NCBI GenBank assembly: GCA_017454745.1
Contig: JAFTCL010000011.1
Span: 1 to 64,000, forward strand
Direction: 5' to 3'
DNA length: 64,000 nucleotides
From: Kiritimatiellia bacterium
GTDB taxonomy: Bacteria; Verrucomicrobiota; Kiritimatiellia; RFP12; UBA1067
The number at the start of each line of letters is the position of its first letter. Positions within the stretch are counted from its first letter, which is position 1. The position numbers and the translations under genes are program-made. Below, piece after piece: positions 44,620 through 53,183 of the stretch. The notes under the pieces are model-generated. The model was given only the letters and a program-made list of their open reading frames with translations, was not told the DNA's origin and ran no database searches.

Positions 44620-46788
44620 CTAATCGCACGGGATTATCTGCACCGCCGCAATGCCGGTCCAGCCCTTGCCGCCGCGCCACTTCATAACCACTTCAAGTTC
44701 AGAGCCAGACAACCTGCGGAAAACCGCATAGTTATTCGCGTCCGGCTCTTCAGCCCCGGCGGATTTGGCGGCGGCAACGTGTTTACCGCCATTCCAAGCG
44801 TAATTAAAGGCGTAACCCTGGATTGTTCCACCCGCCTTTGCGGAAATGTCGCCCTGCACATTATGGATACCCGCGCCCAAATGCACCACCACATCGTAAC
44901 TGGGATATGGGATACCGCGGAAAACCAGTTGCGGATTGGAGGCGAGGTTTCCGCGCTTTAATTTGCTGTCACTGCCATTAAACCCCCAATCCTCGCCGCG
45001 TTCCGGTTTTGCCTCACCTTCAACCGACAACGACACCGCAGTCTCGCCGCCGTCGTTATCAAGCAGTTTCGGCAAACCTTTCTCGCCGGGCGGCAAATTG
45101 TTCCAAAAACCTTGGGCGGTTTCGCCGATACCGGCGACCTCGGTCGGCGCGAACCGTTGCGAAACGTCGTCGGACGACATGAAATTCACGCCAATGCTGC
45201 CTTTAACACCCGGAGCCGTCTTAACCGGCACCTTTACCACTGGACTCGCTTTTAACCCTTCCGCAAACGCCGCCGCCTTAAAAACCGCCGGTTTAGAGAC
45301 CGGTACCGGCGCTTTGTAACGTGCGGATTCTTTTGTCGGGTCGCTACCGTCCAAAGTGTAACAAATCACCGCGCCGGATGTTGCGTTGGAACAGGTCACC
45401 AGCGCCGGCACAGTTCCAGCGAACCCGTTAACCGTCACCTCCGGCGGCAAAGCGCAACCGCAATAGACCCTCACGTAATCGACCCACATATCGCTGCTGT
45501 TCTCATAACGCGCCATGTCAATCGGCCAACCGCTGATGCCGCCGATCGCATAATTGATGAGAAACCACGCCGGCTGCGACAGCGACACCGGGCCGGTGGG
45601 ATGGCGCCCCACCTCGATGTCGTCGAAATAATACACCGTGTCGCGTTCCGTAATGGCCAACCCGTAGGTATGAAAAGTCCACGACCACGAAGATTTCCCG
45701 CCGAGTTTAAGCGTGTCCGGCCAAAAATGGTTCGGACGGTAATCAGGGTTGGCTGAACCGTCGGCTAGTTTTTCCACCGACCACGAAGGACGGGTTTTGT
45801 CCTGCCCCCAAAAATGGGTGGTAATCCCGTAACCTCCGCCGTGGTTGGGATTGCGCGAACCATATCCGCCGTAACACTCTATAACATCCAGTTCATCGCA
45901 CCCCGCTGCCCGCAATTCGTCGTAACCGGGATCGCGACGGTCCATCCCGATTGTACCTTTTGTAAGCGTCCAAAACGCCCCCCACGAACCGGGAGCGCTG
46001 TGGCAAAGGAAACGGCACTCGAAATATGACGGCACCGGAACGCAGACCCCGGTACCGTCAGCCCTCAGTGAGGACAATATACCAGTCCGCCCGCCCGTGG
46101 CCACCGGTTTGCTCGCATGGATCCGCAGATACGTGCCGAACTGTCCAAACGGCTCGTTCTCGCCCAGCGGATCGGAAAACGGCCAACCGCTGAAATCGCC
46201 GCCGCCAGTTTTGTGGGCGGCGTAACACGCCCCGGCTCCATCTTTGGAAATTGACAACGGGCCGTCAAAATCGTCGGAAAAAACCAGCCGCATCCCTTTG
46301 GCGCCTGGCGGATCCTGCGGCGGAATCCCCTGTTTCCACGGTTTGCCGCCGAGATTGTACAATTGCAGCTCGCAATAATCTTGACGGCTACCGCCATCGC
46401 GGGTCTGAATGCGAACTGTAACCGGCCCATTGGGAAAGTCATCGGCATGGAACACGAACAATCCGCGACCGGTTTCCGCGTCAAGTTCCAAATCCGCCAA
46501 CACCGAATCATGACCAAAACTGCCGGGGTGTTCCGGCGTAGGCTGCTGCCAGCATCTCGCCACCGCGCGGCGCATTCCCGGAGCGGTGAACACCACGGTC
46601 ACGTCACCCTGCACGTTAGACCCGTAAGCTGGGGCCAGCACTTTGACCGACTGCACAAAATCAATGCCCTTGGTAGTGTCGCCGGAATAAAAATCCGGAT
46701 ATTCGGCGTTTGCTTTTGATGGTTCAGCCATCGCGCAAAGAGCCGCCAAACCCCATGAGATACATACTGTTTTTAAGTATTCCGGCAT
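44620..46788 (-). CDS. Secreted GH16-family glucanase/galactanase with accessory domains
   Basis: 722 residues with a signal peptide (SWGLAALCAMAE). Residues 45-150 form a beta-sandwich (SVKVLAPAYGSNVQGDVTV) before a GH16 catalytic domain (about 165-445) with the signature ELDVIE, Glu299 as nucleophile and Glu304 as acid/base, and Asp301 between. GH16 enzymes cleave beta-1,3/1,4-glucans, agar, carrageenan and similar. A CHB_HEX-like module lies near 465-520 (VICYTLDGSDPTKESARY), then a C-terminal malectin-like domain (about 530-720, SIGVNFMSSDDVSQRFAP, ending AAVQIIPCD). A GGGAGG site precedes ATG. It starts 48 bp after the end of the upstream coiled-coil gene. Confidence 0.87.
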   Translation of the reverse strand: MPEYLKTVCISWGLAALCAMAEPSKANAEYPDFYSGDTTKGIDFVQSVKVLAPAYGSNVQGDVTVVFTAPGMRRAVARCWQQPTPEHPGSFGHDSVLADLELDAETGRGLFVFHADDFPNGPVTVRIQTRDGGSRQDYCELQLYNLGGKPWKQGIPPQDPPGAKGMRLVFSDDFDGPLSISKDGAGACYAAHKTGGGDFSGWPFSDPLGENEPFGQFGTYLRIHASKPVATGGRTGILSSLRADGTGVCVPVPSYFECRFLCHSAPGSWGAFWTLTKGTIGMDRRDPGYDELRAAGCDELDVIECYGGYGSRNPNHGGGYGITTHFWGQDKTRPSWSVEKLADGSANPDYRPNHFWPDTLKLGGKSSWSWTFHTYGLAITERDTVYYFDDIEVGRHPTGPVSLSQPAWFLINYAIGGISGWPIDMARYENSSDMWVDYVRVYCGCALPPEVTVNGFAGTVPALVTCSNATSGAVICYTLDGSDPTKESARYKAPVPVSKPAVFKAAAFAEGLKASPVVKVPVKTAPGVKGSIGVNFMSSDDVSQRFAPTEVAGIGETAQGFWNNLPPGEKGLPKLLDNDGGETAVSLSVEGEAKPERGEDWGFNGSDSKLKRGNLASNPQLVFRGIPYPSYDVVVHLGAGIHNVQGDISAKAGGTIQGYAFNYAWNGGKHVAAAKSAGAEEPDANNYAVFRRLSGSELEVVMKWRGGKGWTGIAAVQIIPCD

Positions 46789-46835
46789 AATTTCAATCCT
46801 CCCAAGTTTATAAAGGCGGTAACGCTAATCCGGCG

Positions 46836-47690
46836 TCATAAAAACCGGTTGGAGATTTCCTGAACGGAATTTTTCAAGGCGCGGAAATCAGACGGCGTTT
46901 TGGCAATGGTTACCGACAATCCGGCGTAAGACATTTTCCAATGCCGCTTGCCCGACACGAACGCAAAACCCAACCGTTCCAGTTCCGACAGGGTAGCACT
47001 ATCTCGGAACGAGCCCGACTCAAGTAAAATCCGATGCAATTCGTCCCGCCGTTTCTTCAATTCCCCACCGCCGGGATTGGCCGCCAACACCGCGGACAAC
47101 ACCGCATGACGGCGATCCCTGCCCGCGCTTTTGGCATTATCAAGGGATTCCTTTACCACAGCCAACAAATGCTCCCTAATTTCGCCTTGGAAAACTTCAG
47201 CGAAATTGGATGGCGGTGCCAGCAGCCCCTCGACTTTGACCAGCGGCGCAGTTTCCGTAGGGATCGGCGAGTCTTCATGTTTCCGCAATTTGTCCAATGC
47301 CGTCCGCAACCGGTCGTCGCGTCGGATGACCTCTTTTTCTTTCTCCACCAGCTTTGCGTGGCATTGCGAATGCTCTTCCCGCTCCCGACGCAAATTATTT
47401 TCCGCAACAGCAACCGCCTGTTCCGCCGCCGCCAATTTCTTTTTTAGCGTCACCAAATCATCCTGAAGTTTTGCCAGCCGCTCTTCCGTGTCATCCGTAA
47501 CTGATGCAACGGCCGGTTTAGCGTCAGATCCTTTTACCGTTGCCGTGTCCGGCCGCTTAAAATAATCCAAAGCATACTGACCGTCAGAGGGCGACGAAGG
47601 CTTGCCCGCCTGTTTATCAGCCGGGGCCGGAGTCCCGTTTGAAACCATAGATGTCTTTAGCTGGGTAAAATCTTTAAATTCCCTTGCCAT
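46836..47690 (-). CDS. Coiled-coil protein of unknown function, C-terminal HicA-like motif
   Basis: 284 residues, no signal peptide. Residues 70-145 form a charged coiled coil (ERLAKLQDDLVTLKKKLAAA, then EQAVAVAENNLRREREEH). The C-terminal 90 residues (KKRRDELHRILLESGSFRDS, then GFAFVSGKRHWKMSYAG, LSVTIAKTPSDFRALKNSV) show a helix followed by a G-K-x-H-W-K strand, which loosely recalls the dsRBD-like HicA fold with a conserved His; that assignment is a guess by pattern. The gene is followed by GH16 and preceded by the terminator of the Gfo/Idh gene. Function unknown. Confidence 0.55.
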   Translation of the reverse strand: MAREFKDFTQLKTSMVSNGTPAPADKQAGKPSSPSDGQYALDYFKRPDTATVKGSDAKPAVASVTDDTEERLAKLQDDLVTLKKKLAAAEQAVAVAENNLRREREEHSQCHAKLVEKEKEVIRRDDRLRTALDKLRKHEDSPIPTETAPLVKVEGLLAPPSNFAEVFQGEIREHLLAVVKESLDNAKSAGRDRRHAVLSAVLAANPGGGELKKRRDELHRILLESGSFRDSATLSELERLGFAFVSGKRHWKMSYAGLSVTIAKTPSDFRALKNSVQEISNRFL

Positions 47691-47708
47691 GCGTTCACCT
47701 TAAAATTC

Positions 47709-47741
47709 AAAAAATGCCGCGCCCACAACGTGGACGCGGCA
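47709..47741 (-). terminator. Rho-independent terminator of the Gfo/Idh gene
   Basis: On the minus strand a 7-bp stem TGCCGCG/CGCGGCA is extended by 4 bp (CCAC/GTGG) above a single mismatch with a 3-nt loop, followed by six T residues (47714-47709). It sits 25 bp after the stop codon at 47766. Confidence 0.8.
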
Positions 47742-47765
47742 ACTCCTACTTGCTTAAAAAACGGC

Positions 47766-49139
47766 TTAGACGCGAGGCTCGAAACCGGCGCGCTTAAAGC
47801 CCTTCAACATTGCCGTGGCCTCCGGAAGGTCAAACTCTTTCTTCTTCTCGTCCCAGTTGAGTTCCTTGCCGGGGAAGTGCTGCGCGATGCACCCGAAAAG
47901 CAACGCCTCGGTAAGCACCGCCGCGTAATCAAAGCGGGAACCGCATTTGGATGGATCCTTGGCGACACAAGCATCTACCCACTCTTTGTAGTGGTCATAC
48001 TGCCACTTGCCCGGATCCTTAAGAATCTCGTTGCAGGCGCGTTCCGCGTCTTTGGTTTCCTTGCCGAACGGCTTGCCGGTCACCGCGATACATTTCGGCT
48101 TGCTGGCATGCGAACCGCCCATGACGGCGGTCTTGGTGCCGACAATGATGCACCCGTTGCCGCCGACGTCCAACTGCGGATGCGAACCCGCCGGGCGCTT
48201 CGGGAGAATCTTGCTCTCATACCAATAAACGTTGACGCCTTTCGGGCAGACCGGAGTCGGTCCGAAGAAGAAATCAATGGTCGAGAAATCAGGCATCCCG
48301 CCGCCGACCACCGCCGGAGAATCGCACCATGCCTTGATCTTCAGCGGCAATCCGAGTTGAAGCACATAGAACGCCGGATCTAAATTGTGCACCGCCATGT
48401 CGCCGATTGCTCCGCAACCGAAATCGCTCCAGCCGCGCCACTTGAACGGAGTGTACGCCGAAGAGTACGGGCGCTCCTTGGCCGGCCCCAGCCAGCAGTC
48501 CCAGTTGTAGCCGTCGGGCACCTTTTCCGCCTTGGCGGGCTGGCGCATTCCCTGCGGCCACCAACCTTTGGCGCGGTCGGTCCAAGAATGGACCTCAAGA
48601 ACATCGCCCCAAAACTGCTTCTCCAACAAACGCTCGTAACGGTAAACGCCAGGATGCCCCTGGTTGCCCATCTGGGTCACCACGCCGTATTTCTTGGCCG
48701 CAGCCATCAGCATCTCGCACTCTTCGTAACTGTGGGCCAAAGGTTTCTGGACGTAAACGTGCTTACCCAAGCGCATCGCGGCCAACGCGATGGTGGCGTG
48801 GGTGTGGTCGGCGGTCGAAACGCAGACTGCGTCAAAGGTATCCGGCTTGAGGGTCGTCAGCATCTTGCGGTAATCGGTAAAGGTGGGGATGCCGGGGAAG
48901 TCCTTTTTGTTTTTCTCCAAAGTGCCGGGGTTGACATCGCACATACCAACGAACTGCACATGGTTCTTCAGAGAATTGATATCCGCTCCGCCCATGCCGC
49001 CGGAACCGACCTTAAGCACCCGCAACTTTTGGGTACCGGCTTTATGCTGCTGCCCGTAAATGTGCGAAGCGCTAACGAAAAAGCCCGACATCGCGCTGCC
49101 GGCCATAAAGCCGCGGCGTGACACTCCAGATTTAGCCAT
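47766..49139 (-). CDS. Tat-exported Gfo/Idh/MocA-family oxidoreductase
   Basis: 457 residues. A twin-arginine signal (SRRGFMAGSAMSGFFVSA) near the N-terminus predicts export in folded form with bound cofactor. The NAD(P)-binding Rossmann part shows VGSGGMGG and the loop AVCVSTADHTHATIALAAM; the conserved EKP-type motif reads VQKPLAHSYEEC. Such proteins oxidise or reduce sugars, inositols or their derivatives; glycan breakdown outside the membrane is the likely setting, given the neighbours. ATG 49139 has a GAGGAG site at 7 bp. It has its own promoter and terminator, so it is a single-gene unit. Confidence 0.9.
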   Translation of the reverse strand: MAKSGVSRRGFMAGSAMSGFFVSASHIYGQQHKAGTQKLRVLKVGSGGMGGADINSLKNHVQFVGMCDVNPGTLEKNKKDFPGIPTFTDYRKMLTTLKPDTFDAVCVSTADHTHATIALAAMRLGKHVYVQKPLAHSYEECEMLMAAAKKYGVVTQMGNQGHPGVYRYERLLEKQFWGDVLEVHSWTDRAKGWWPQGMRQPAKAEKVPDGYNWDCWLGPAKERPYSSAYTPFKWRGWSDFGCGAIGDMAVHNLDPAFYVLQLGLPLKIKAWCDSPAVVGGGMPDFSTIDFFFGPTPVCPKGVNVYWYESKILPKRPAGSHPQLDVGGNGCIIVGTKTAVMGGSHASKPKCIAVTGKPFGKETKDAERACNEILKDPGKWQYDHYKEWVDACVAKDPSKCGSRFDYAAVLTEALLFGCIAQHFPGKELNWDEKKKEFDLPEATAMLKGFKRAGFEPRV

Positions 49140-49192
49140 AACTATGCTCCTCAATTAAAAACGGTTACACCACAATGATGAAAACATTATCA

Positions 49193-49221
49193 ATAATACC
49201 AAAAATCACGGTAGCAAACAA
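49193..49221 (-). promoter_or_regulatory. Extended -10 promoter of the Tat-Gfo/Idh gene
   Basis: Minus strand: TTGTTT (49221-49216), 17-bp spacer ending ATTTTTGG, TATTAT (49198-49193). Leader of about 47 nt. Confidence 0.55.
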
Positions 49222-49364
49222 CCACAAAATCAAGTTCTTCGCAGACTATTTCGTCTCTGCGGGTTTTGGCGTATTTTCAATCGGGATTCTTCACCTTATT
49301 GATCTTACGGTCAATTCGCCGCCCGCAGACAGGACGATGTCCTATCTTTTCACGAGGAACGATG

Positions 49365-52300
49365 TCAACGCCGCAGCCACGAACGCATGCGCGTGACGAA
49401 TTCAGTCGAGAACGTCTTCTCCAAACGCGGCCAGTCCTTCTCCGCAAACTCCTTCAACGCGGCGTCGCGCTCGGCCAGCAGACGCTGGGTGTCGGCGGGA
49501 TGCGCGGCGATCGCATCGCGCGTTTTCCATACGACTTGCCACGACGTGGGGAGATTGGCGGCCGCTCTCGGCCAGCGGCGGCTGGCAAGGGCGAACCTGA
49601 AGTCCTCCGTAAGAGCGGCAATGCGGGTGTGTTCGCCTTTATGCCCGGAGAGTTCGGCAGTCAGAGGGCTGCCCCCCCTACCATAGACAAGTTCCACCAC
49701 CGTCTCTCGCGTCCCGTCCTGCGGCGGCGTCTTCACCACGACGGCAAGGTCTTCCGCGTCGTAGGTCCATTCGCACGGATTCCCGTTCACGGTTGCCGAC
49801 TTGGGTGGCGCGGCAAGCGGGAACTTAAGCGTGTAAGCCCCCTTTCGCGGCGCTATCGTCACACGGTTTCCTTCGCGCCGGATCGCCGTGCTGCGGAAGT
49901 TGGTCGCGTAGTCTGCGTTGTCTCCGCCATCTTCATAGATAGAGAAAGTTTGAGAATTTGAAAGTCCAAGAGCTTGAGGAGCACATAGGAGCACGAGGTC
50001 GTCGGTACCGGGATTGCCGAGGCGGTTGACGGAATCGGGATACATCGGAATAACCGCGCCCGCCTTCACGAACCACGGCGTCTCCTCCACCGTGTAGCCG
50101 CGCGTCAGCTTGCGTCCGCCCTCCACGATCTCGCCACGCGAAACGTCGTACCACGTGCCCTCCGGGAACCATACCTCAACCTCCGCCTCCTTCGTCACGG
50201 GATCGACGGGCTTCATGACAGGCGCTACGAGGATGTCGTCACCGAACATGTACTGATTGATCGCCTCGTATGCGGCGTCCTCCTCCGGCCAGTCGTAGTA
50301 CATCGGGCGGCACAGGCATACGCCCGTGTCGTATGCCTCGCGCGCGGCGGTGTAGATGTACGGGGCAAGGCGGTAGCGCAGACGGTACGCCTCGCGCAGG
50401 ATGAAGAAGTGGTCGGCGTATTTCCACGGACGGCGATCGGCCCGGGAGTCCTTGGACGGATGGGTGCGGAAGATGGGCGTGAACACGCCGCACTGCATCC
50501 AGCGCGTCAACAGCTCGCCGTTTTCGTTCCTGCCGAACTGGGGACGGTTGTGTCCGCCAAGGTCATGCCCCCAGTATCCATAGCCCACGTTCGAGGCGGT
50601 AGCGGTGAACCACGGAATCGCCTCAAGCATCCGCCACGAGCTTTCGCCGTCGCCGGAGAAGCCGATCTGGTAGCGGTGCGAGCCGAGTCCGCCCCAGCGG
50701 TGGTAGATGATCGGACGACGACCGGGAGGGACGGGCTTCGTCCCGTCCGCGGCCGCGACGGAGCGCGGCCCTCCCGAATGTTCAAAGAATAGGTGGTTGA
50801 GCCAGAAGGTGTTGCTCAACGTGGGCTTGCCCTTCGCCATCAGCCATTGCTGCCAGTCTAGCCAGAAGCAGTCCACCCCCAGCGCCTCCAGCGGTTCGAT
50901 GATATCCTTGAAATAGACTTCCGCCCAGCGCTCCTCGTCGCCGCGGAACGGGATTGTGCCCTTGCCCTTCCAGCCGTAGTCCTTGGCGAAGCGGGGAAAG
51001 ACTTCCTCGCAGTCCGGGATGCCGCACGCGGGGTGCATGTTGAGCGGCGCGTGCAGGCCCTCGCCGTGCAGGAAGCGGAACATCCCCGCAGGGTCGGGGA
51101 AGTAGCGGCGGTTCCACGTGTAGCCGCCCCAGCCCCACATCTGTCCGCCGAGCGGCTGGATGATGTCTGGACGGTCCCCGATGTCCCAGTTTTCGTGCCA
51201 ATACATCTCGATCACACATACGTCCACCGGGATGCCGACGGAATTCATCTCGCGCACGACCTGGCGGTAGTCGGACTCGGTATCGTTCCAGAACCGGCTC
51301 CACCAGTAGCCGAACGCCCACCTCGGCGGCAGAGGGATGCGTCCCGCAACCTTCACGTAGTCGCCGAGGCAACCCTTGTAGTCGTGCCCGTACGCGAACA
51401 CCGTCAAGTCGCGGTACGCGCCCTTCTCGCGCCTCGGACGCTCCTCCACCCATTCCTTCCAGTAGTCGCCGCCCTTCACGAAAAGCGGCTTCTGCGAATC
51501 ATCCACAACGGCCACGCCGCGCCGCGACAAGATGCCCTTCTCCATGCGCGGCAGAAGATCCTTGACGCTGCTGCGCGCGTCGATGGTGCGCATCGTGCCG
51601 AGCAGGTTCTCCTTGTCCTCCGCAAGCACCGCAACTGCCGGGAGGGGTGCGCTCCGTTGCGCCTGCGTCCGCGACGGAGCGCGGCCCTCCCCGATGACGC
51701 TCACGACCAGATTGCTCTCATTGAACGCCCCGCCTGTCCATTCAACCTTCATCCCATCCGTCTCAATCAACGCGCCTTCTCCCATACGCGCGAATGTGTG
51801 CTTGACCGGCGGCATCGCACGATTTATAAAGGTGAGGCTCGGACGATCTTCGAACGAACCGTCCTCGCTCCATTCGCAGCGGATCATGCGGTCGGTGAGT
51901 AGCGTGAATCGCGCCTTGCCCGCGAACTCCGTGTTACCGACCACCACCGCGCACGATGCGGCGCAGACGGACTCGGTGTCTTCCAGCGCCGCGCCCGCCT
52001 TGCCGGAGAAGGCAAGCGCACCCGTTCCCGCATTGGTAAATACCTTGCGCGAGACAGTATCCCACAATACACCTTCCCCGCCCCTCCGCGCAGGTATGAG
52101 ATTCACGAGAGCGTTGCCGTTCGCGTCGTCAAGGCGCACAGAATACCACTTCGCGTGGCAGTAGCGATGCGAAAGGCCGCGGTTGCAGTCGTCGTTCCAT
52201 GAGCAGCCGAGAAGGATCGTCCCCGCGTCCGTGTGAGCGCCGATCGACCCTTCGGCAAGTCCGCTCATCACAGTCTTGCCGTCAAGCGTGGCCGCGCGAT

Positions 52301-52931
52301 TCGCAAGCGCGATGGTGTGCGGCACGTTGAGGTCGCCGAGCGTGAACATAAGGTCGGGCGTCTCGCCGTCCGCCTTCAGCGACTCGCCGCGATAGCGCAT
52401 GTAGAACTGCCCGTCGGCGCCGTTGGCCTTGCGTCCGATGGTGAAGTCATCGGTCGGCAGGCTACCAATCAGCGAAGCCCAGGTGTTGCCGTCCGCCTTC
52501 TGGTAGTCGTTGGGCGAATACTGGAACTTGACTGCGAGTCCGTAAACGGATGTAGACTTGACACCCGTGTCGATGTACTGGTCCTTCCCCAGATACACAT
52601 ATCCGCCGTCCTCAAGTAAGCGCACCTTGCCTGTCGCGAGAACGCGCAACACCTGTCCGGGCGCAATGCCGCCGCGTCTGAATCTGTACTCCGTGGCCTT
52701 CTCCGTGTTGGCCGCGCCACGCCGAACACGATTCGTCTCCGGCCAGGCCGCTGGATCCATGCCCCTGTCCTCGGTGTCCCACACCAGATGCAACGCGGAA
52801 GTCTCGTCCAGCGTTCCCGCCGGAACCTTGGCCACCACGTCGTCTCCGTCAAGGCACACGGAAATCGGCATTGCCGCATTGGCTTGCGCCATGACCGCCG
52901 CCGCAATCACGGCAAGAATGCTGGTACGCAT
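49365..52931 (-). CDS. Secreted GH31 alpha-glycosidase with in-frame repeat insertions
   Basis: 1188 residues with a signal peptide (ILAVIAAAVMAQANA). Residues about 108-300 form a LamG/concanavalin-like module (GGYVYLGKDQYIDTG) set before the GH31 part. The catalytic (beta/alpha)8 barrel has nucleophile Asp692 in FWLDWQQW and acid/base Asp761 in FSGDGESSW; GH31 enzymes are alpha-glucosidases, alpha-xylosidases and related. Residues 414-431 and 719-736 are peptide encoded by two related palindromic DNA repeats; the second lies between the two catalytic residues. A third unusual stretch encodes QALGLSNSQTFS near 983-996. A GH31-typical SIYEDGGDNADY follows. The start has weak upstream context; no clear promoter was assigned. 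Confidence 0.87.
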   Translation of the reverse strand: MRTSILAVIAAAVMAQANAAMPISVCLDGDDVVAKVPAGTLDETSALHLVWDTEDRGMDPAAWPETNRVRRGAANTEKATEYRFRRGGIAPGQVLRVLATGKVRLLEDGGYVYLGKDQYIDTGVKSTSVYGLAVKFQYSPNDYQKADGNTWASLIGSLPTDDFTIGRKANGADGQFYMRYRGESLKADGETPDLMFTLGDLNVPHTIALANRAATLDGKTVMSGLAEGSIGAHTDAGTILLGCSWNDDCNRGLSHRYCHAKWYSVRLDDANGNALVNLIPARRGGEGVLWDTVSRKVFTNAGTGALAFSGKAGAALEDTESVCAASCAVVVGNTEFAGKARFTLLTDRMIRCEWSEDGSFEDRPSLTFINRAMPPVKHTFARMGEGALIETDGMKVEWTGGAFNESNLVVSVIGEGRAPSRTQAQRSAPLPAVAVLAEDKENLLGTMRTIDARSSVKDLLPRMEKGILSRRGVAVVDDSQKPLFVKGGDYWKEWVEERPRREKGAYRDLTVFAYGHDYKGCLGDYVKVAGRIPLPPRWAFGYWWSRFWNDTESDYRQVVREMNSVGIPVDVCVIEMYWHENWDIGDRPDIIQPLGGQMWGWGGYTWNRRYFPDPAGMFRFLHGEGLHAPLNMHPACGIPDCEEVFPRFAKDYGWKGKGTIPFRGDEERWAEVYFKDIIEPLEALGVDCFWLDWQQWLMAKGKPTLSNTFWLNHLFFEHSGGPRSVAAADGTKPVPPGRRPIIYHRWGGLGSHRYQIGFSGDGESSWRMLEAIPWFTATASNVGYGYWGHDLGGHNRPQFGRNENGELLTRWMQCGVFTPIFRTHPSKDSRADRRPWKYADHFFILREAYRLRYRLAPYIYTAAREAYDTGVCLCRPMYYDWPEEDAAYEAINQYMFGDDILVAPVMKPVDPVTKEAEVEVWFPEGTWYDVSRGEIVEGGRKLTRGYTVEETPWFVKAGAVIPMYPDSVNRLGNPGTDDLVLLCAPQALGLSNSQTFSIYEDGGDNADYATNFRSTAIRREGNRVTIAPRKGAYTLKFPLAAPPKSATVNGNPCEWTYDAEDLAVVVKTPPQDGTRETVVELVYGRGGSPLTAELSGHKGEHTRIAALTEDFRFALASRRWPRAAANLPTSWQVVWKTRDAIAAHPADTQRLLAERDAALKEFAEKDWPRLEKTFSTEFVTRMRSWLRR
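49945..49983 (-). repeat. AT-rich word-repeat tract inside GH31 coding sequence
   Basis: Plus strand AAAGTTTGAGAATTTGAAAG followed by TCCAAGAGCTTGAGGAGC is markedly AT-richer and more repetitive (TTTGA, TTGA words) than the flanking GC-rich sequence. It stays in frame and encodes QALGLSNSQTFS where GH31 proteins usually have a short turn before a YEDDG-like strand. Confidence 0.45.
50723..50776. repeat. Palindromic element B (54 bp) inside GH31 coding sequence
   Basis: Begins CGGGAGGG and ends CCCTCCCG, so the ends are exact reverse complements. Inside are an inner hairpin GGACGGG...CCCGTCC and a CCGCG...CGCGG stem. Its last 22 bases are identical to those of element A. 54 bp is 18 codons, so the frame is kept. 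Confidence 0.75.
51640..51691. repeat. Palindromic element A (52 bp) inside GH31 coding sequence
   Basis: A long hairpin: a 22-nt left arm beginning GGGAGGGGTGCGCTCCGT pairs with a 22-nt right arm ending GGAGCGCGGCCCTCCC at 19 of 22 positions, with an 8-nt loop CCTGCGTC. In frame it encodes GEGRAPSRTQAQRSAPLP. Confidence 0.75.
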
Positions 52932-53183
52932 TTAAAACCTCCCTCTTCTACACTACTCCATGAAGATGATAAATCCCGTGCACCTGATGGCAACGGGGAA
53001 AGACGTGGACAGATCCAAGGACACCCTAACACAGACGCATTCCCGCGCACGTTTCCACCCGCGGCAAATGTTGGCTATGGCTGGCGGTTGTCATGGGTTC
53101 AAAGCGTCCCAATTTCCGCGGCGGTCAGACCAAGTCGGTGATTCGGATGGCGATGTAAGCATCCGCCTCTTCCGGTGTCATCT
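52932..53183. other. Spacer between Rpn-type nuclease and GH31
   Basis: No convincing gene. A tiny minus-strand frame (53181-53125, 18 codons) directly follows the nuclease stop and begins MTPEEADAY; it may be a remnant of a longer partner or chance. No clear promoter for GH31 was recognised here. Confidence 0.4.

Noticed and set aside
49175-49396. 73-codon plus-strand frame in the spacer before GH31
   Set aside because: No ribosome binding site, no similarity that I recognise, and it runs across the end of GH31 and the promoter region of the Tat-Gfo/Idh gene.
50507-50785. 92-codon minus-strand frame beginning MNIREGRAPSRP
   Set aside because: It is another reading of palindromic element B inside GH31. 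Its arginine/proline-rich peptide is the product of the repeat, not a gene.
53125-53181. 18-codon frame MTPEEADAY... directly after the Rpn gene
   Set aside because: Too short to support as a gene and no ribosome binding site; kept only as a note in the spacer entry.
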